From Clitoria ternatea (taxonomy: Eukaryota > Streptophyta > Magnoliopsida > Fabales > Fabaceae): a stretch of 64,000 nucleotides of DNA. The stretch lies in NCBI GenBank assembly GCA_037962975.1, contig CM075676.1:90652001-90716000 (forward strand). The letters are read 5' to 3'. The notes under the pieces are model-generated. The model saw only the letters and a list, made by a program, of their open reading frames with translations, had not been told where the DNA came from and ran no database searches. The position numbers were made by a program, and so were the translations under genes. Below, piece by piece: positions 12,268 through 23,770 of this stretch (within the stretch, counting starts at the first letter, position 1; every line of letters starts with the position of its first letter).

Positions 12268-12285
12268 TGGCACGCCCAGTGGGAC
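12268..12285 (+). promoter_or_regulatory. Primer binding site of the Tat element
   Basis: The sequence tggcacgcccagtgggac follows the LTR by 1 nt and starts with the TGG expected for pairing with a tRNA CCA end. It fits the tRNA-Arg type described for Tat/Ogre elements, but I did not verify the tRNA. Confidence 0.7.
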
Positions 12286-12331
12286 CCGATAAAGTTATTC
12301 CCATATCCTTTGACAGAGCAGGTAATCCACA

Positions 12332-15300
12332 ATGGAGGGCGAAGCACAAGACTTCATGGAGAATCAAACTGAAGGCAGAATCAATCCCAACGCCTTCAGA
12401 AAACTCAACTTTGATTCTCATGGGGGCAGCTCAAAGAAGATAGTAACTGTGTCTGATCCTGATCCTCGCGATGAGTTGATCAAACAACTTCAGAGGGAAC
12501 TCGCTGAATTGCGAAGAGAAAAAAGGCAAAGCGAGGATAAAGAATCATCTCGCACGCGAAACACTCCCCACGCAACTGATGGTGAAAAGTCCACCACTCT
12601 TCAGTACTCAAATATCCCTACATTTGAGGGGGGAGAACAGACTCGCGATTCTGAGGATGCAGCTTCCCGAAGGAAGAGAGATTCAACAACAGCACCCCCA
12701 TTGTCTTGCAATCTGAAGGTTCCTTTTTCAAGGAGACTTATGGGCATCAGCATCCCCAAGCACCTTCAAACTACTCAACCACTTTCCATCGGAAAGTATA
12801 ATGGTGAAACTGATCCAACTAAGCACCTTGATGCTTATGTGTTTGAAGCCATGTACTTGGGGGCTGATGAAGACGTGATGTGCCGAATGTTCCCTCGAAC
12901 ATTGTCTGAGGAGGCCCTCGGGTGGTTTAAAGGCCTGCCTTCTGGATCCATAGATTCTTGGACGGAAATGGCAGCTGCCTTTGAAACCCACTTTGTCATC
13001 TCCAGAGACGTACCCAAGACGTCTCATACCTTGGCTCAGATTAAGCAAGGAGAAACAGAGGGCTTAAAAGATTTTTTGAAGAGGTTTTATAAGGAAGCAG
13101 CCCTGGTTCCTAACCTCACGGAATCTATCAAGCTGCATATCGTTATTGAGGCATTGCAGCCGAGTTCAGCTTTCGCTCTTTCATTAGCAAAGAGCCCTCC
13201 ATCAACTTTTGAGGAGTTCAGAAAGAAAGCCTCAAAATACGTGAGTATAGAGATGCATTTGGAGGCAATAGCTGCAAAGAAAAAGCCCCCAGCACCACTT
13301 CCTCAAACCCAGAAGGGTAAGGAGAAGACGAGGTCAGAACGCATGGAGAGGCCATTCACCAATCCTAAGGTTAATAACCACCCTCCTCGACCTCGAGAAA
13401 GGCACATCAATTCCTTCAGCCATTATGCACAATTGTCTGCCAGGCCGTCTCAGATTTTAAGAGAGGTCGGATGGCCAATGCTCAGCACATATGGCATCAG
13501 AAGACCAGCCCCTATGAAAAGACCAGGAAATTCACGTAAGTACTGTGATTTTCATGAACAAAATGGTCATTCAACTGATGAATGCCAGGCGCTAAAGAAT
13601 GCGGTTGAGACGCTGATTAGAGAAGGCAAGTTGAAGCAATACCTGTTCAAAGAAAAATTCTTTGACAGGGCAGAACGGAATGAGAAAAGAGAAAGAGATC
13701 CAGACGATGGGGATGACAATAACCCCAGTTTGGTTCGAAAGTTCTCTACTGCAGAGAAGCAAAAAGGTGTGATGACTGATAATGCAGCACAGAAAGACAG
13801 CATGCCCCAGCAACAACGTCAGGGCCGACGTGAAGTTATTGACATGATTGCTGGAGGGTTTGCTGGAGGAGGAGCTTCAATTACAGCCCGTAAGAATCAT
13901 CACAGAATGATTCTATCTGTGCAAGGGAAAGTCAAAGACAATCGCCCTTACAGAGGTGGGATTGAAGCTCCCACAATCTCTTTCTCTGACGAGGATTTTG
14001 GCCCAACCATTCCTGGTGGTGACGATGCTGTAGTCATCACTGTTGTGATCGCCAACAAGGACGTCCGAAGAATCCTTGTTGACCAGGGAAGTTCCTGCGA
14101 TGTTATTTTCTATAATTGCTTTGAAAGAATGGGTTTTAAAGACTCAGACTTACAGCCTTACACGCAGGAACTAACAGCTTTCAATGGCGCAAAGCAACCA
14201 ACTAAAGGGTATCTTGATACCCTTATCTCGTTTGAAGGCGAGCCAGGAGCCAGGACGGTTAGGTCTCGGGTGCTAGTGATTGATGTCAAATCACCATTTA
14301 ATGGCATCATAGGCCGTCCCACTCTGAATGCAATGGAGGCAGTCGTATCAACCCCACATCTCCTTATCAAGTTCATTGACAAGGATAATGCGGTGTCATC
14401 TATCCGGGGTGATCAAGAGATGGCTAGGTACTGCTACAACCTTAGCCTCAACATGACAAAGCTAGACGCCTCCAATAAAAAGAGGAAACTTAATGATGCT
14501 GGAGCATCGGCTGGATCTGTAAGCCTTGTCGACCTGGATCCTAGAGCGGATTTGAACATTGATCCGTTCAACCCATCAAAGCCCACACCAGATGGAAGTT
14601 CCAGGGACATCGTCTTGGGAGATTCTCCAGAAAAGGTCACCCATATCAATGACAAGCTGGATACTGAAATAGAGCAGCGACTGCTGGCTCTCTTGCAAGA
14701 GTTTAAAGACCTCTTTGCATGGACTGCAGCCGATATACCAGGCATAGACCCTAAATTTTACTGTCATAAACTATCCGTCTATCCAGAGACGAAACCTGTG
14801 GCCCAAAAGAAAAGACGATTGGGCCCAGAGAAACAGAAGGCAGCTTGCCAGCAAACTGAGGAGTTGCTGAAGGCCGGATTTATCAGGGAAATTCGATATT
14901 CCTCTTGGCTTTCGAATGTGGTGATGGTCCCTAAATCCAACGGTAAATGGAGAATGTGCATCGACTACGTGGACCTCAACCGCTGCTGTCCAAAAGATCC
15001 TTATCCTCTTCCTAATATAGATCGGATGGTGGATGATTCCTCTGGTTATCAATACCTGAGCTTCATGGACGCATATTCTGGTTACAACCAAATTCCGATG
15101 TGCGAAGAGGATCAAGAGAAGACAGCTTTCATAAATGATCGTGGTGTCTTTTGCTATACAGTCATACCCTTTGGCCTGAAAAACGCTGGGGTGACATATC
15201 AGCGCATGATCAACAAGGTTTTCGAAGGTATGCACACCAAACTTGTTGAAGTATACATTGACGACATAATAGCAAAGACACCGGTTGGTAGCGATCATAT

Positions 15301-17803
15301 TGAGGACCTACGCCAAGTATTCACCCGTTTGAGACAATTTAACATGAGGCTGAACCCAATGAAGTGCACATTTGCTGTCCCTGCTGGGAAGTTTTTGGGT
15401 TTCATGTTAACTCAACGTGGTATTGAAGCCAATCCAGGGAAGTGCCAAACGATTCTAGACATGCAGAGTCCTAAGAATCTCAAAGAAGTCCAATCCCTGA
15501 ATGGCAAGGTAGCAGCTTTGGCACGATTCATGCCGAAGATGGCTCACAGGTCGCTCCCCCTGTACAAAATACTGAAAAAGTCCAAGAAATTCGAGTGGGG
15601 ACAGGAACAAGAAAAAGCTTTCCAAGAGCTTAAGGAGGTGTTGTCCAAACCTCCCATTCTCACAAAGCCTGACCCCGAAGACACACTCATTCTGTACTTG
15701 GCTATTTCAGATGAAGCTTTGGGCGTTGCCTTGATAAAAGAAACTCCTGATGGACAAAGACCGGTCTATTTCACTAGCAAGACCTTGCAAGGTGCTGAGA
15801 TCCGGTATCAGAAAATTGAAAAGGCCGCCCTCGCTGTTGTTTGGGCCTCACGACGGTTGCGTCCGTACTTTCACGCCCATCCGATCATTGTAAGAACGGA
15901 TTTGCCACTCCGTTCTGTCTTAATCAAGCCCGATCTCGCTGGGAGGATGATCAAATGGTCTATTGAACTCTCTGATTTTGATATATCCTACGAACCCCGC
16001 AGCGCTATTAAAGCTCAAGTCCTGGCTGACTTTATTGTGGAAATGACAGGGACTGATCTAGATTACCCTCGAGTCCATTGGACCATTTACGTTGATGGTT
16101 CATCAAACCAAAGAGGCTCTGGAGCGGGTGTAGTTCTAGAAAGTGACGACGGAGTACACCTGGAGATCTCCCTTCGTTTCAATTTCAAAACATCCAACAA
16201 CCAAGCTGAGTATGAAGCTTGCTTGGCCGGGCTAAGAGCTGCAATTGACATCAGAGCTTCTGAGGCGACGCTCTGCAGCGATTCACAGCTGGTGATTTCG
16301 CAGATCTTAGGAGATTATCAAGCTCGCGAACCTCAACTCCAATTATACTTGAACTGTGTCAAGGAATTGGTAGAGAAATTCTCGAAGGTGGAATTCAAGC
16401 ACGTTCCGCGCGAAGAGAATACAAGAGCGGATATACTCTCCAGATTAGCGAGCACCAAACGACCAGGTAGCACCACTACGCTGGTCCAAAGCACACTGAC
16501 GTCGCCCAGCATCCCTCTTTTCCCTTCTCTAAACGCCATAATGACTAACTCCCTTTACGGAGATGCATGGATGGCTCCTTACATCCGTTACTTGGCTGAT
16601 GGACAACTACCTACGGATGAGAAGGAAAAGACGAGGCTAAGGAGAGAATTACCGTATTTCACTATGATTGATGGTAATCTCTACAGAAGGGCACTTTTTG
16701 TGCCCTATTTGATTTGTCTCAAAGAGAATGAAGTGCAAGACGTAATGGAGGAAGTGCATGGGGGACAATGTGGACACCACGCCGGAGGAAGAAGCTTAAT
16801 GCGAAAAATCCTCAGAGCTGGATACTGGTGGCCCACAATGAAGCAAGACTCCATTGACTTCGTCAAAAAATGTGATGCTTGCCAAAAATTCTCTAACCTT
16901 CACCACACACCGGCGGAAGAACTCTTCACATCCGCTGTTCCATGGCCCTTCTACCAATGGGGACTGGATATTCTGGGCCCCTTTCCAACTGCTCCTGGGG
17001 GTATTAAATATCTCATTGTAGGGGTCGATTATTTCACTAAGTGGATAGAAGCAGAGCCGGTGGTGCATATTACATCAGCCCGAACTCGTCGTTTCATGTA
17101 TGAAAACATCATAACACGGTTCGGGGTCCCAGCACGGATTGTCACAGATAATGGCACCCAGTTCACTGATAGAAAATTCACAGATTTGCTTGAAGGGTTA
17201 GGAATAACCCAAATATTCTCATCCGTCGAACATCCCCAAACTAATGGTCAAGCTGAAGTGGCCAACAGGGAGGTGCTGAAGGGACTAAAGAAACGCCTTG
17301 GTGAAGCCAAGGGCGGATGGACAGACTAGCTGTGTCATGTCCTATGGGCATATCGGACAACGCCTCATTCATCCACCAATGAATCCCCATATCGCCTAAC
17401 ATACGGGGTCGAGGCAATGATACCTGTGGAACTGCAAATTGCTTCCACAAGGGTTAAGTACTTCTCTGAAGAAACCAACAATGCTAACTTGGCATCCGAA
17501 ATGGATGTCATACAAGAACTCAGAGAAGACGCTTTCATTAGAGATCAAGCCATCAAAGCCAAAGTTGCTATCCGGTACAACAAACGAGTCCAATCAAGGA
17601 CTTTCAACGTTGGAGACTTGGTTTTGAGGAAAACAAGTATAGGGAATAAATTCGCTCATCAAGGCAAACTAGCCCCAAACTGGGAAGGCCCATACAGGGT
17701 ATCTGAAGTTACTGGCAAAGGCTCTTACCGCCTTGAAAACCTTGATGGCACTCCAATCCGAAATAAATGGAACACCCAAAACTTGCGCATCTACTATAGC
17801 TAG
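12332..17803 (+). CDS. Tat element gag-pol polyprotein, one in-frame stop
   Basis: One frame of 1,824 codons starts MEGEAQDF. Domains by rough residue: capsid-type gag (about 165-300, GWFKGLPSGSIDSW), Cys/His motif CDFHEQNGHSTDEC (about 405), aspartic protease (VDQGSSCDVIF, about 585), reverse transcriptase (WRMCIDYVDLNRCCPKD and active site YIDD, about 870-1010), RNase H, a second RNase H (YVDGSS, EYEA, CSDSQL, RADIL, about 1250-1380), and integrase with a zinc-binding part and catalytic Asp/Asp/Glu (WGLDILG, VTDNGTQF, GQAEVANRE, about 1545-1645). TAG at 17327-17329 interrupts the integrase between KGGWTD and LCHVLWAYRTT, consistent with CAG to TAG. Reading continues in the same frame to the integrase C terminus (GPYRVSEVTGKGSYRLENL). 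The element is otherwise intact, so it could be mobilised only if this stop is suppressed or helped in trans. Confidence 0.92.
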
Positions 17804-17989
17804 CTGTTGGAACTATCTACACTCTCCTATCCTTATCTTGGATTGAATACTGGAGAATTTATTTTCACAGCTACGCTCTCATTGTAATTCTTATTTTTGA
17901 TTTAATAAGAATCTCTCACAACAATTTAACTCTTTCGAGTTTTTCTTATGCTGTGATTTTCAGTTTATCCGGTGTACAGAAACATATTC
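17804..17989. other. 3' flank of Tat gag-pol
   Basis: A short AT-rich non-coding stretch between the pol stop and the first hairpin-repeat cluster. It contains AATAAGA and similar A/T runs but no clear polyadenylation signal. Confidence 0.4.
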
Positions 17990-18121
17990 AGGACGGATGA
18001 TCTCAGCTACTTATTCTGTAGTTGACGATGTAACTCCTCGAATATATGCAACACACAAGAGCCTACTCAGGACGGATGATCTCAATTACCCATTCTGTAA
18101 TTGACGATGTAACTCCTCGAG
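17989..18121. repeat. Hairpin-repeat cluster 1 (two units)
   Basis: Two units of about 54 bp start AGGACGGATGATCTC and end GACGATGTAACTCCT. In each, an inner inverted pair can form a stem: CAGCTAC with GTAGTTG in unit 1 and CAATTAC with GTAATTG in unit 2. The paired bases change together. The same family recurs as six units at 22736-23262. Confidence 0.75.
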
Positions 18122-18129
18122 TATGTCTA

Positions 18130-18860
18130 ATTGATTGAAGGCTCGGATTGTAGGATTGAACCGAACTCCGAGTACGACTAGTAGGTTTGGCCGAACGTCG
18201 GTGAAGACCTGGGTTGTAGGATTAAACCGAACCTCAGGAAATGGGTTGTAGGATTGCACCGAACCCCATTCGAAGGCCCAGATTGTAGGATTAAACCGAA
18301 CTCTGGGTACGACTAGTAGGTTTGGCCGAACGTCAGTGAAGACCTGGGTTGTAGGATTAAACCGAACCTCAGGAAATGGGTTGTAGGATTGCACCGAACC
18401 CCATTCGAAGGCCCAGATTGTAGGAATTAAACCGAACTCTGGGTACGACTAGTAGGTTTGGCCGAACGTCGGTGAAGACCTGAGTTGTAAGATTAAACTG
18501 AACCTTAGGACATGGGTTGTAGGGCTGGTCCTTTTTCAAGGCCACAAACCGAACCCCATACGAAGGCTTGGGCGCAGTAAGCTGGTTCTTCTTCAAGACC
18601 ACGCTGAACCCCAAGTAACGGGCGCAGTAGGTTCAGGATTAGCCCTGATCTGAACCCCGTATCGAAAGCTCGGATTGTAGGATTAAACCGAACTCTGAGT
18701 ACGACTAGTAGGATTAACCGAACGTCGGTGAAGAATTATCATTGGATAAAATCAAGGAACAATTGAAGAACGGCTAGTAGGATTAAACCGAACGCCAAAT
18801 ATGACATGGACAGTAGGATCAAACCGAACTCCAAACACAACAAGTAAGTTATACTGAACT
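18130..18860. repeat. Tandem repeat of about 135 bp rich in CCGAAC
   Basis: Units starting gattgtaggattaaaccgaa occur near 18147, 18282 and 18416, with degenerate copies further right. Each unit contains tacgactagtagg, ggccgaacgtcggtgaagac and attgcaccgaacccc. Because the period is close to a multiple of three, long open frames appear on the minus strand; I regard these as by-products. It lies downstream of antisense gene I. Confidence 0.8.
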
Positions 18861-19507
18861 CCAGATTAATACTCTCTTATGAAGTTCTTTATTTGGAAGT
18901 TTTATAGCTTATAATTCTGAGTCATCAATTCTTCAATTGAGACCAGACTCATAAGCTCCGACACAAACAATTCACTCGGGTACGCCACAATCTAAGGCGT
19001 ATTCACCCGAAATCTCTCAGTCGGAAATATTTGAAGAGGAATTTCTATTTTAAATCCTCACTCTTAAAAGCTCTCATGAGAAAATCTCACTCAGAGTTTA
19101 TTCAAAGTGATAATCACCCAATGAAACTGGGGGACAGCATCAACGATTTAACGAATATCCTGAGGAATGAACTCTCGTCTAAACGATCTCACAATCATTC
19201 CCCTTAAGCCGTTCTAATGACGATGATGTGTTCCCCCACAAGCGGTGATCTTATTATGAAATTCATCTCGCATATATAAGTCCGGTATGGAGATTTTGTT
19301 TTACAATCCGATCTTCATTATTTAAATCCGGAATGATACAATACACATGCAATCCCTCTATTAAAGTTGTTTTTCACTAAACAAGAATGGAGGTAAAAAA
19401 CTCTTTTATTGATTAAACGAGAATTACAATTCGTGTAATAATCCGGAGCTGATCCCGGAACACAGCGAATTTGAATCAATAAAATGAAAAAGGAAACAAG
19501 GAAGGCG
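18861..19507. other. Non-coding stretch inside the Tat element
   Basis: No conserved protein. At 19438-19465 it contains aatccggagctgatcccgga, matched by aatccgaagttgatcccgga at 23690, just downstream of antisense gene II. The downstream flanks of both antisense genes are therefore homologous. Confidence 0.5.
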
Positions 19508-22013
19508 CTACTTTCTCTGGCTTGAGTCTCCTTCCTTCCCTTTGCCTTTATCTCCGATCTTGCCTTCTTCAGTGCGAGAGCTTGTTCCTGTGCTTATGGG
19601 CTTCAGGAGTGAAGGTCCCATTGATTGACCTTTAGGTAAAGGAGCAAACTTATAAGGAGTGTTAGGCGGACTTTCATGACGCTTATCGACTATGGCCACT
19701 AGTTTCCCTTGATGAAACTCATAGAACGGATCAATACCATTCAGATTAAGTTTCACCTTGGGATTCCGGTATTGAATTTGACGAACAGCCAACCCAAAGG
19801 ATTCCTTGACTGCTTGATCGCACATATCTACAGCCTCGTCAAATTCTGCTTTTGTGTCCGCCAACTTTGAGAGCAGCTCCTTCTCCTTACGCGACCAATC
19901 TTCGGTTCCTCGAGAATAAACAACTTTAACTTCCTTAAGCTCCTCTTCCAGCTTTGAAGAGCGTTCCTTCTCCGCACAAAAACCGGAGTGGAGGTCAGCA
20001 TTGATTTTCTTCTGATCAAGAACTTGACCCTCCAGCTCCTTGGCAAGGTTCTTCAGCTTGGCAATTTCTTCATCCTTCTTCTGAATTTCTTCTCTGGAAG
20101 CTTCTAATTTTCCTTCTAATTGGAGGATGATTGCCTTGTCCTTGCCAACCATTGAGGTGAGCCTCTCGTTCTCTTCTGTGAGCTCACGAACCGACTTGAG
20201 GAGCCTGGATAACTCAGCCAAGTGCTTCTGTCCGTCGTCGCAAGCTCTGATCATTTCATCACTCTTCAACGAGGGCTTCACCTTGGGTGAAGGTTCAGGA
20301 ACGCCCTCAGGAACAGAGCCCTCATACACCGGATGTTGAACAAGACCGGAACTACCTTCAAGAGGGCAAGGGGCTTTGGGCGCGAAATAAGTCGTTATTG
20401 GCTTCACCCCATAAGTGATTACACTGCCTGGGGCATCAGGAGTGGGCTCTTCCGCTCTCTTTTCCTTAGAAGGCCCTAGCTCAGCAACCCCTCTTGAAGT
20501 TTTTGGTTTTTTGGGCGAGGATTGACGGTCTGAGATCTTCGAGGGGCTACGCTTTGTCCTCTTCTTTTTCTCCACAACCTTCTCAGATCCGCCCTCGATC
20601 AGAGGAATATCGTCACCAGCAGATGAAGTTAATATTATCGTCTCAGCAGTAGCCTTCTTCGAGTTCCGCTTTGCCTGAATGTCATTTTCAGCCGCAACGG
20701 AAGTCTCTCTGGCCTTGAGTCCTTTTAGCCTATTCATCTCTGGTGACTCGCTCTGAATTTCACCTGCAAAATCAAAAGGCACAATCAAAGACGAAAAATT
20801 TTCAAGGCAAATGACATAATAACGCATGAAGAATGGCAGGGAAATTACGTAAATATTCCTCGCAAGTAGACTTTGGTCCTAACAAACGCCTGCAGGAGAA
20901 AAATTGGTGCGAGGCTGTGTAGGATTGAAGAGCCGAAAGAACGGAGATGGAAGATGGGCTCAGTTCGTCCTCCTCAATGTAGTACGCCTGGGAGGTTAGC
21001 AAGAAATGCTCATGCGTCCAAGCCACTGGGATCTTTGGAATCCCATCTTCAGTTAACCAAAAAACTGGTTCATTCGGATCGACGCTGATCTTTGTATAAT
21101 AAGATTTGAATGAACGCCCATCAACTTTGGCGGAGTCAGTGTACGCCTCGAAGTTGATGATCTTGGAGATAGTCCGGAGGGATATCAAGCTCACTCCTCC
21201 TTTCTCCTTATTCGCACGACGGACCACTTGAGTGAAGTAGAAAAGCATGGCCACCGTCGGTTGAAAGTTGAAGTGCTCCCCAAGCACTTCAAGAGAGCGG
21301 ACCAGTCCCCATCCATTAGGGTGAAGTTGCGAGGGAGCGCAATCCAGGAATCTCAGGACTCCCATCTGAAACTTCGTAAAGGGGAAACGCACGCCCAAGT
21401 TCAGAAATAAAAAATCATACATGAACAAGGACCTCTCGTCCGGTGTATGACATATCCGTTCTGATGGAAGGGGAGCGAACACCTTAAAACACCATCGGTA
21501 TTTATTCTTCTTCCAGACTGTGAAGCGCGGTTCCAACTCTGCTCCGTCCTCACGAGCACGCACGGATGCAGTTTCACGAAATTCCTCAGCGACCCAGCTG
21601 AATGGGCGCTTCTGTTGGAATTTCACCCAGTCTATCCGGTGTGCAACCATATTGCATAGGCCGGATTGGGTCTTCAAAATATACTTCTCAGAGGGAGATT
21701 CCCCTTCAGACGATTTCCTCCCAGTAACTTTCTTTGTCACCATAGTGAAAGCTTTGATACTGTGATAGAATTTCACATCATCAGAGAGATACAAATCCCC
21801 ACTCTCGACACTCTCACTGGAGGAGGAAGACTCTGAAGAGGGTATAATCACCCTTCGCCTTTGATATTGCGACTCCTCCCTCTCTGTATACTGTGGCTTC
21901 GACTGGAAGATCACTGGGATCCTCCCACCATGAACGCTAGGGTTTTGAGTCAAAGCCTTTCCTCCTCTTCCTCTAGGGCTAACGCCACTGAAGCTAACAC
22001 CCTTCCTAGGCAT
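19508..22013 (-). CDS. Antisense gene I of the Tat element (gypsy-type transposon protein with coiled coil)
   Basis: Two exons on the minus strand, 22013-20849 and 20763-19508, joined by an 85-bp GT-AG intron. Splicing gives an 806-residue frame running EEYLREIQSESPEMNR across the junction. The N terminus (MPRKGVSFSG) is Ser-rich. A central block of about 250 residues holds motifs of the plant 'putative gypsy type transposon' family: RIDWVKFQQKRPF, VRFPFTKFQMGVL, APSQLHPNGWGLVRSLEVL, VAMLFYFTQVVRRANK. The second exon has basic and acidic segments and a long Lys/Glu/Leu-rich coiled coil (ENERLTSMVGKDKAII onward), then PKVKLNLNGIDPFYEF. An ATG 40 codons upstream (22133) is in frame, but the family-like start is at 22013. 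Function is unknown. It is the paralogue of the gene at 23771-26015. Confidence 0.8.
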
Positions 22014-22199
22014 TCTCAAATATTGAAAAGAGATACAGAAAACGAAGGGAAAGTGGTTACCTAAGGATAGTGAATTGAAATTCACAGAGGCGGACACGAA
22101 GAACTTCTTGGAACTTTTGCAGACGTTCGTCAAGGAAGCAAGACGAAATGGAAACTGAAATTGCCGGATATGCCTATCTCAGGGCACGAGAATTTTTCA

Positions 22200-22440
22200 A
22201 ATACCCACTAAACACAACATGTCGTTTACCCCCAAACGACTCCCCGTTTAGTGGACCAAATTTGTCGTTTTGTACCTCAAGGCGCGAAAATGCCATCGTT
22301 TTGTCACAGAGCCATCGAAATGGGCCTATTAAAACCAAATACTAGGCCCAACAAGACTATGCGTGACAGTTACTAAGACATGCGCACTTAACGCAATAAT
22401 GGCTCGCCCACGTGAATTAAGGCATTAAATGTCCAATCAT
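22200..22440 (-). promoter_or_regulatory. Promoter-like region of antisense gene I with G-box
   Basis: Upstream of the gene there is a G-box CACGTG at 22409-22414 in gcccacgtga, and GGGCC/GGCCC motifs near 22322 and 22348. The block from acgcaataatggctcgccca to ccaatcat is nearly the same upstream of antisense gene II (26680-26730). Confidence 0.5.
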
Positions 22441-22735
22441 TAGAAACGTGGCCATCATTACCCGAATACCAAGGGTTGCGAAATTCGATAAACTTCTGAT
22501 ATTCCCATTGTCGAATCCGCCCTTAAAATTTCATCACTACGGAACATGGTTCCCAGAGCGGATATTTACACTTCGGTGCAAATCCGAAATCCAAACGTAC
22601 TATGATCAATGTAGCTCATATGAGCAAGTCAACTGCTTCCTCACATCAGCTAGGGGGCTAGTAGAGGTAATACTCGGATTTCGGATGGATGCGAAAATTG
22701 CCTAATCCGCACTCCCATGATTGGAAAAAATTCAC
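22441..22735. other. Spacer between the two antisense modules
   Basis: No conserved coding region. The short plus-strand frame at 22448-22705 shows no recognisable domain. Confidence 0.4.
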
Positions 22736-23262
22736 CAGGACGGATGATCTCAATCACCTATTTTGTGATTCGATGATGTAACTCCTGGTACGAAGAGCTC
22801 CACTAATCATTCCAGGACGGATGATCTCAATCACCTATAAAGTGATTCGACGATGTAACTCCTGGTATGAACAATTCTCATCATCATTCTGAGAAGTATT
22901 CACTAAATCCGTACCTCTACAATTGAAAAATGTCTCCAGGACGGATTATCTCAATCACCTATTCTGTGATATGACGATGTAACTCCTGGCGCCGTACACA
23001 CCTCAAGGACGGATGATCTCAATCACCTGTTATGTGATCCGATGTTATAACTTCTGGTGCTGTACACCTCCCCAAGACGGATGATCTCAATCACTTATGA
23101 AGAGATTTGATGATAAAACACCTGGCATGATCAATTCCCATAATCATCTTTATGATGGAAAATTCCGAAAGTCAGTCCGCACTTTCGCTTTCAAGAGGTA
23201 TTCTCCCAGGACGGATACTCTTTATCACCTATTCTGTGATACAACGACGTAACTCCTGGCGT
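22736..23262. repeat. Hairpin-repeat cluster 2 (six units)
   Basis: Six 54-bp units begin near 22736, 22813, 22935, 23003, 23072 and 23207. Most start CCAGGACGGATGATCTC and end GATGTAACTCCTGG, so CCAGGA and TCCTGG can pair. An inner stem, AATCAC with GTGATT, encloses a 7-nt loop in most units; the unit near 23207 has TATCAC with GTGATA, a paired change. Spacers between units are unrelated. The cluster lies downstream of antisense gene II, as cluster 1 does for gene I. Confidence 0.8.
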
Positions 23263-23770
23263 AGAAAAAACTCCCATCATCATCCTTATGATAAAGGACT
23301 CAAACACCACTTCCTTGCAGTTCCCTAAGCTTGGAACAATATTGTCATCTCCTGTGAGAGCATTACGGATTAAAAGCAGTCATCCGTCCTGTTACACTAC
23401 TCTACTGAACAGCGGATCGACCCATCTTTCCCCAAGAGAATTAAGAAAATTAAGGATCATGCCCCAAAGACAGGCACCCTTTTTCTTAATACGCACTTGG
23501 GGACATGTATATATTTATCCGTTCTAAATTTTATTTATTGTTTAATTTTCTGAGGCAGTTATTTCAATCTGGCCTTAAGATTAATTATACAGAACGGATT
23601 AGTAACGATTTATATATACATGAAACGACGAAGACAAATTTCTTCAATCAAAACTCATTCATTGAAATGAAATTACATACAATAGTTCAAAATCCGAAGT
23701 TGATCCCGGAACACAACTATACATGTAAATGAAAACAAAACTACGGAGGAGGAATCTGTTCTTCAGTTTT
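23263..23770. other. 3' flank of antisense gene II
   Basis: No gene recognised. The last part (from about 23640) matches the flank of antisense gene I at 19380-19465. Confidence 0.45.

Noticed and set aside
18086..18614. Minus-strand frames with repeated NPTTQVFTDVRPNLLVV-type text
   Set aside because: Produced by the 135-bp tandem repeat, whose period is near a multiple of three; no start context or conserved domain.
22736..23262. Regularly repeated units separated by unique spacers, at first sight like a CRISPR array
   Set aside because: Plant retrotransposon context, unequal spacers, diverged units and no cas genes; they are hairpin repeats.
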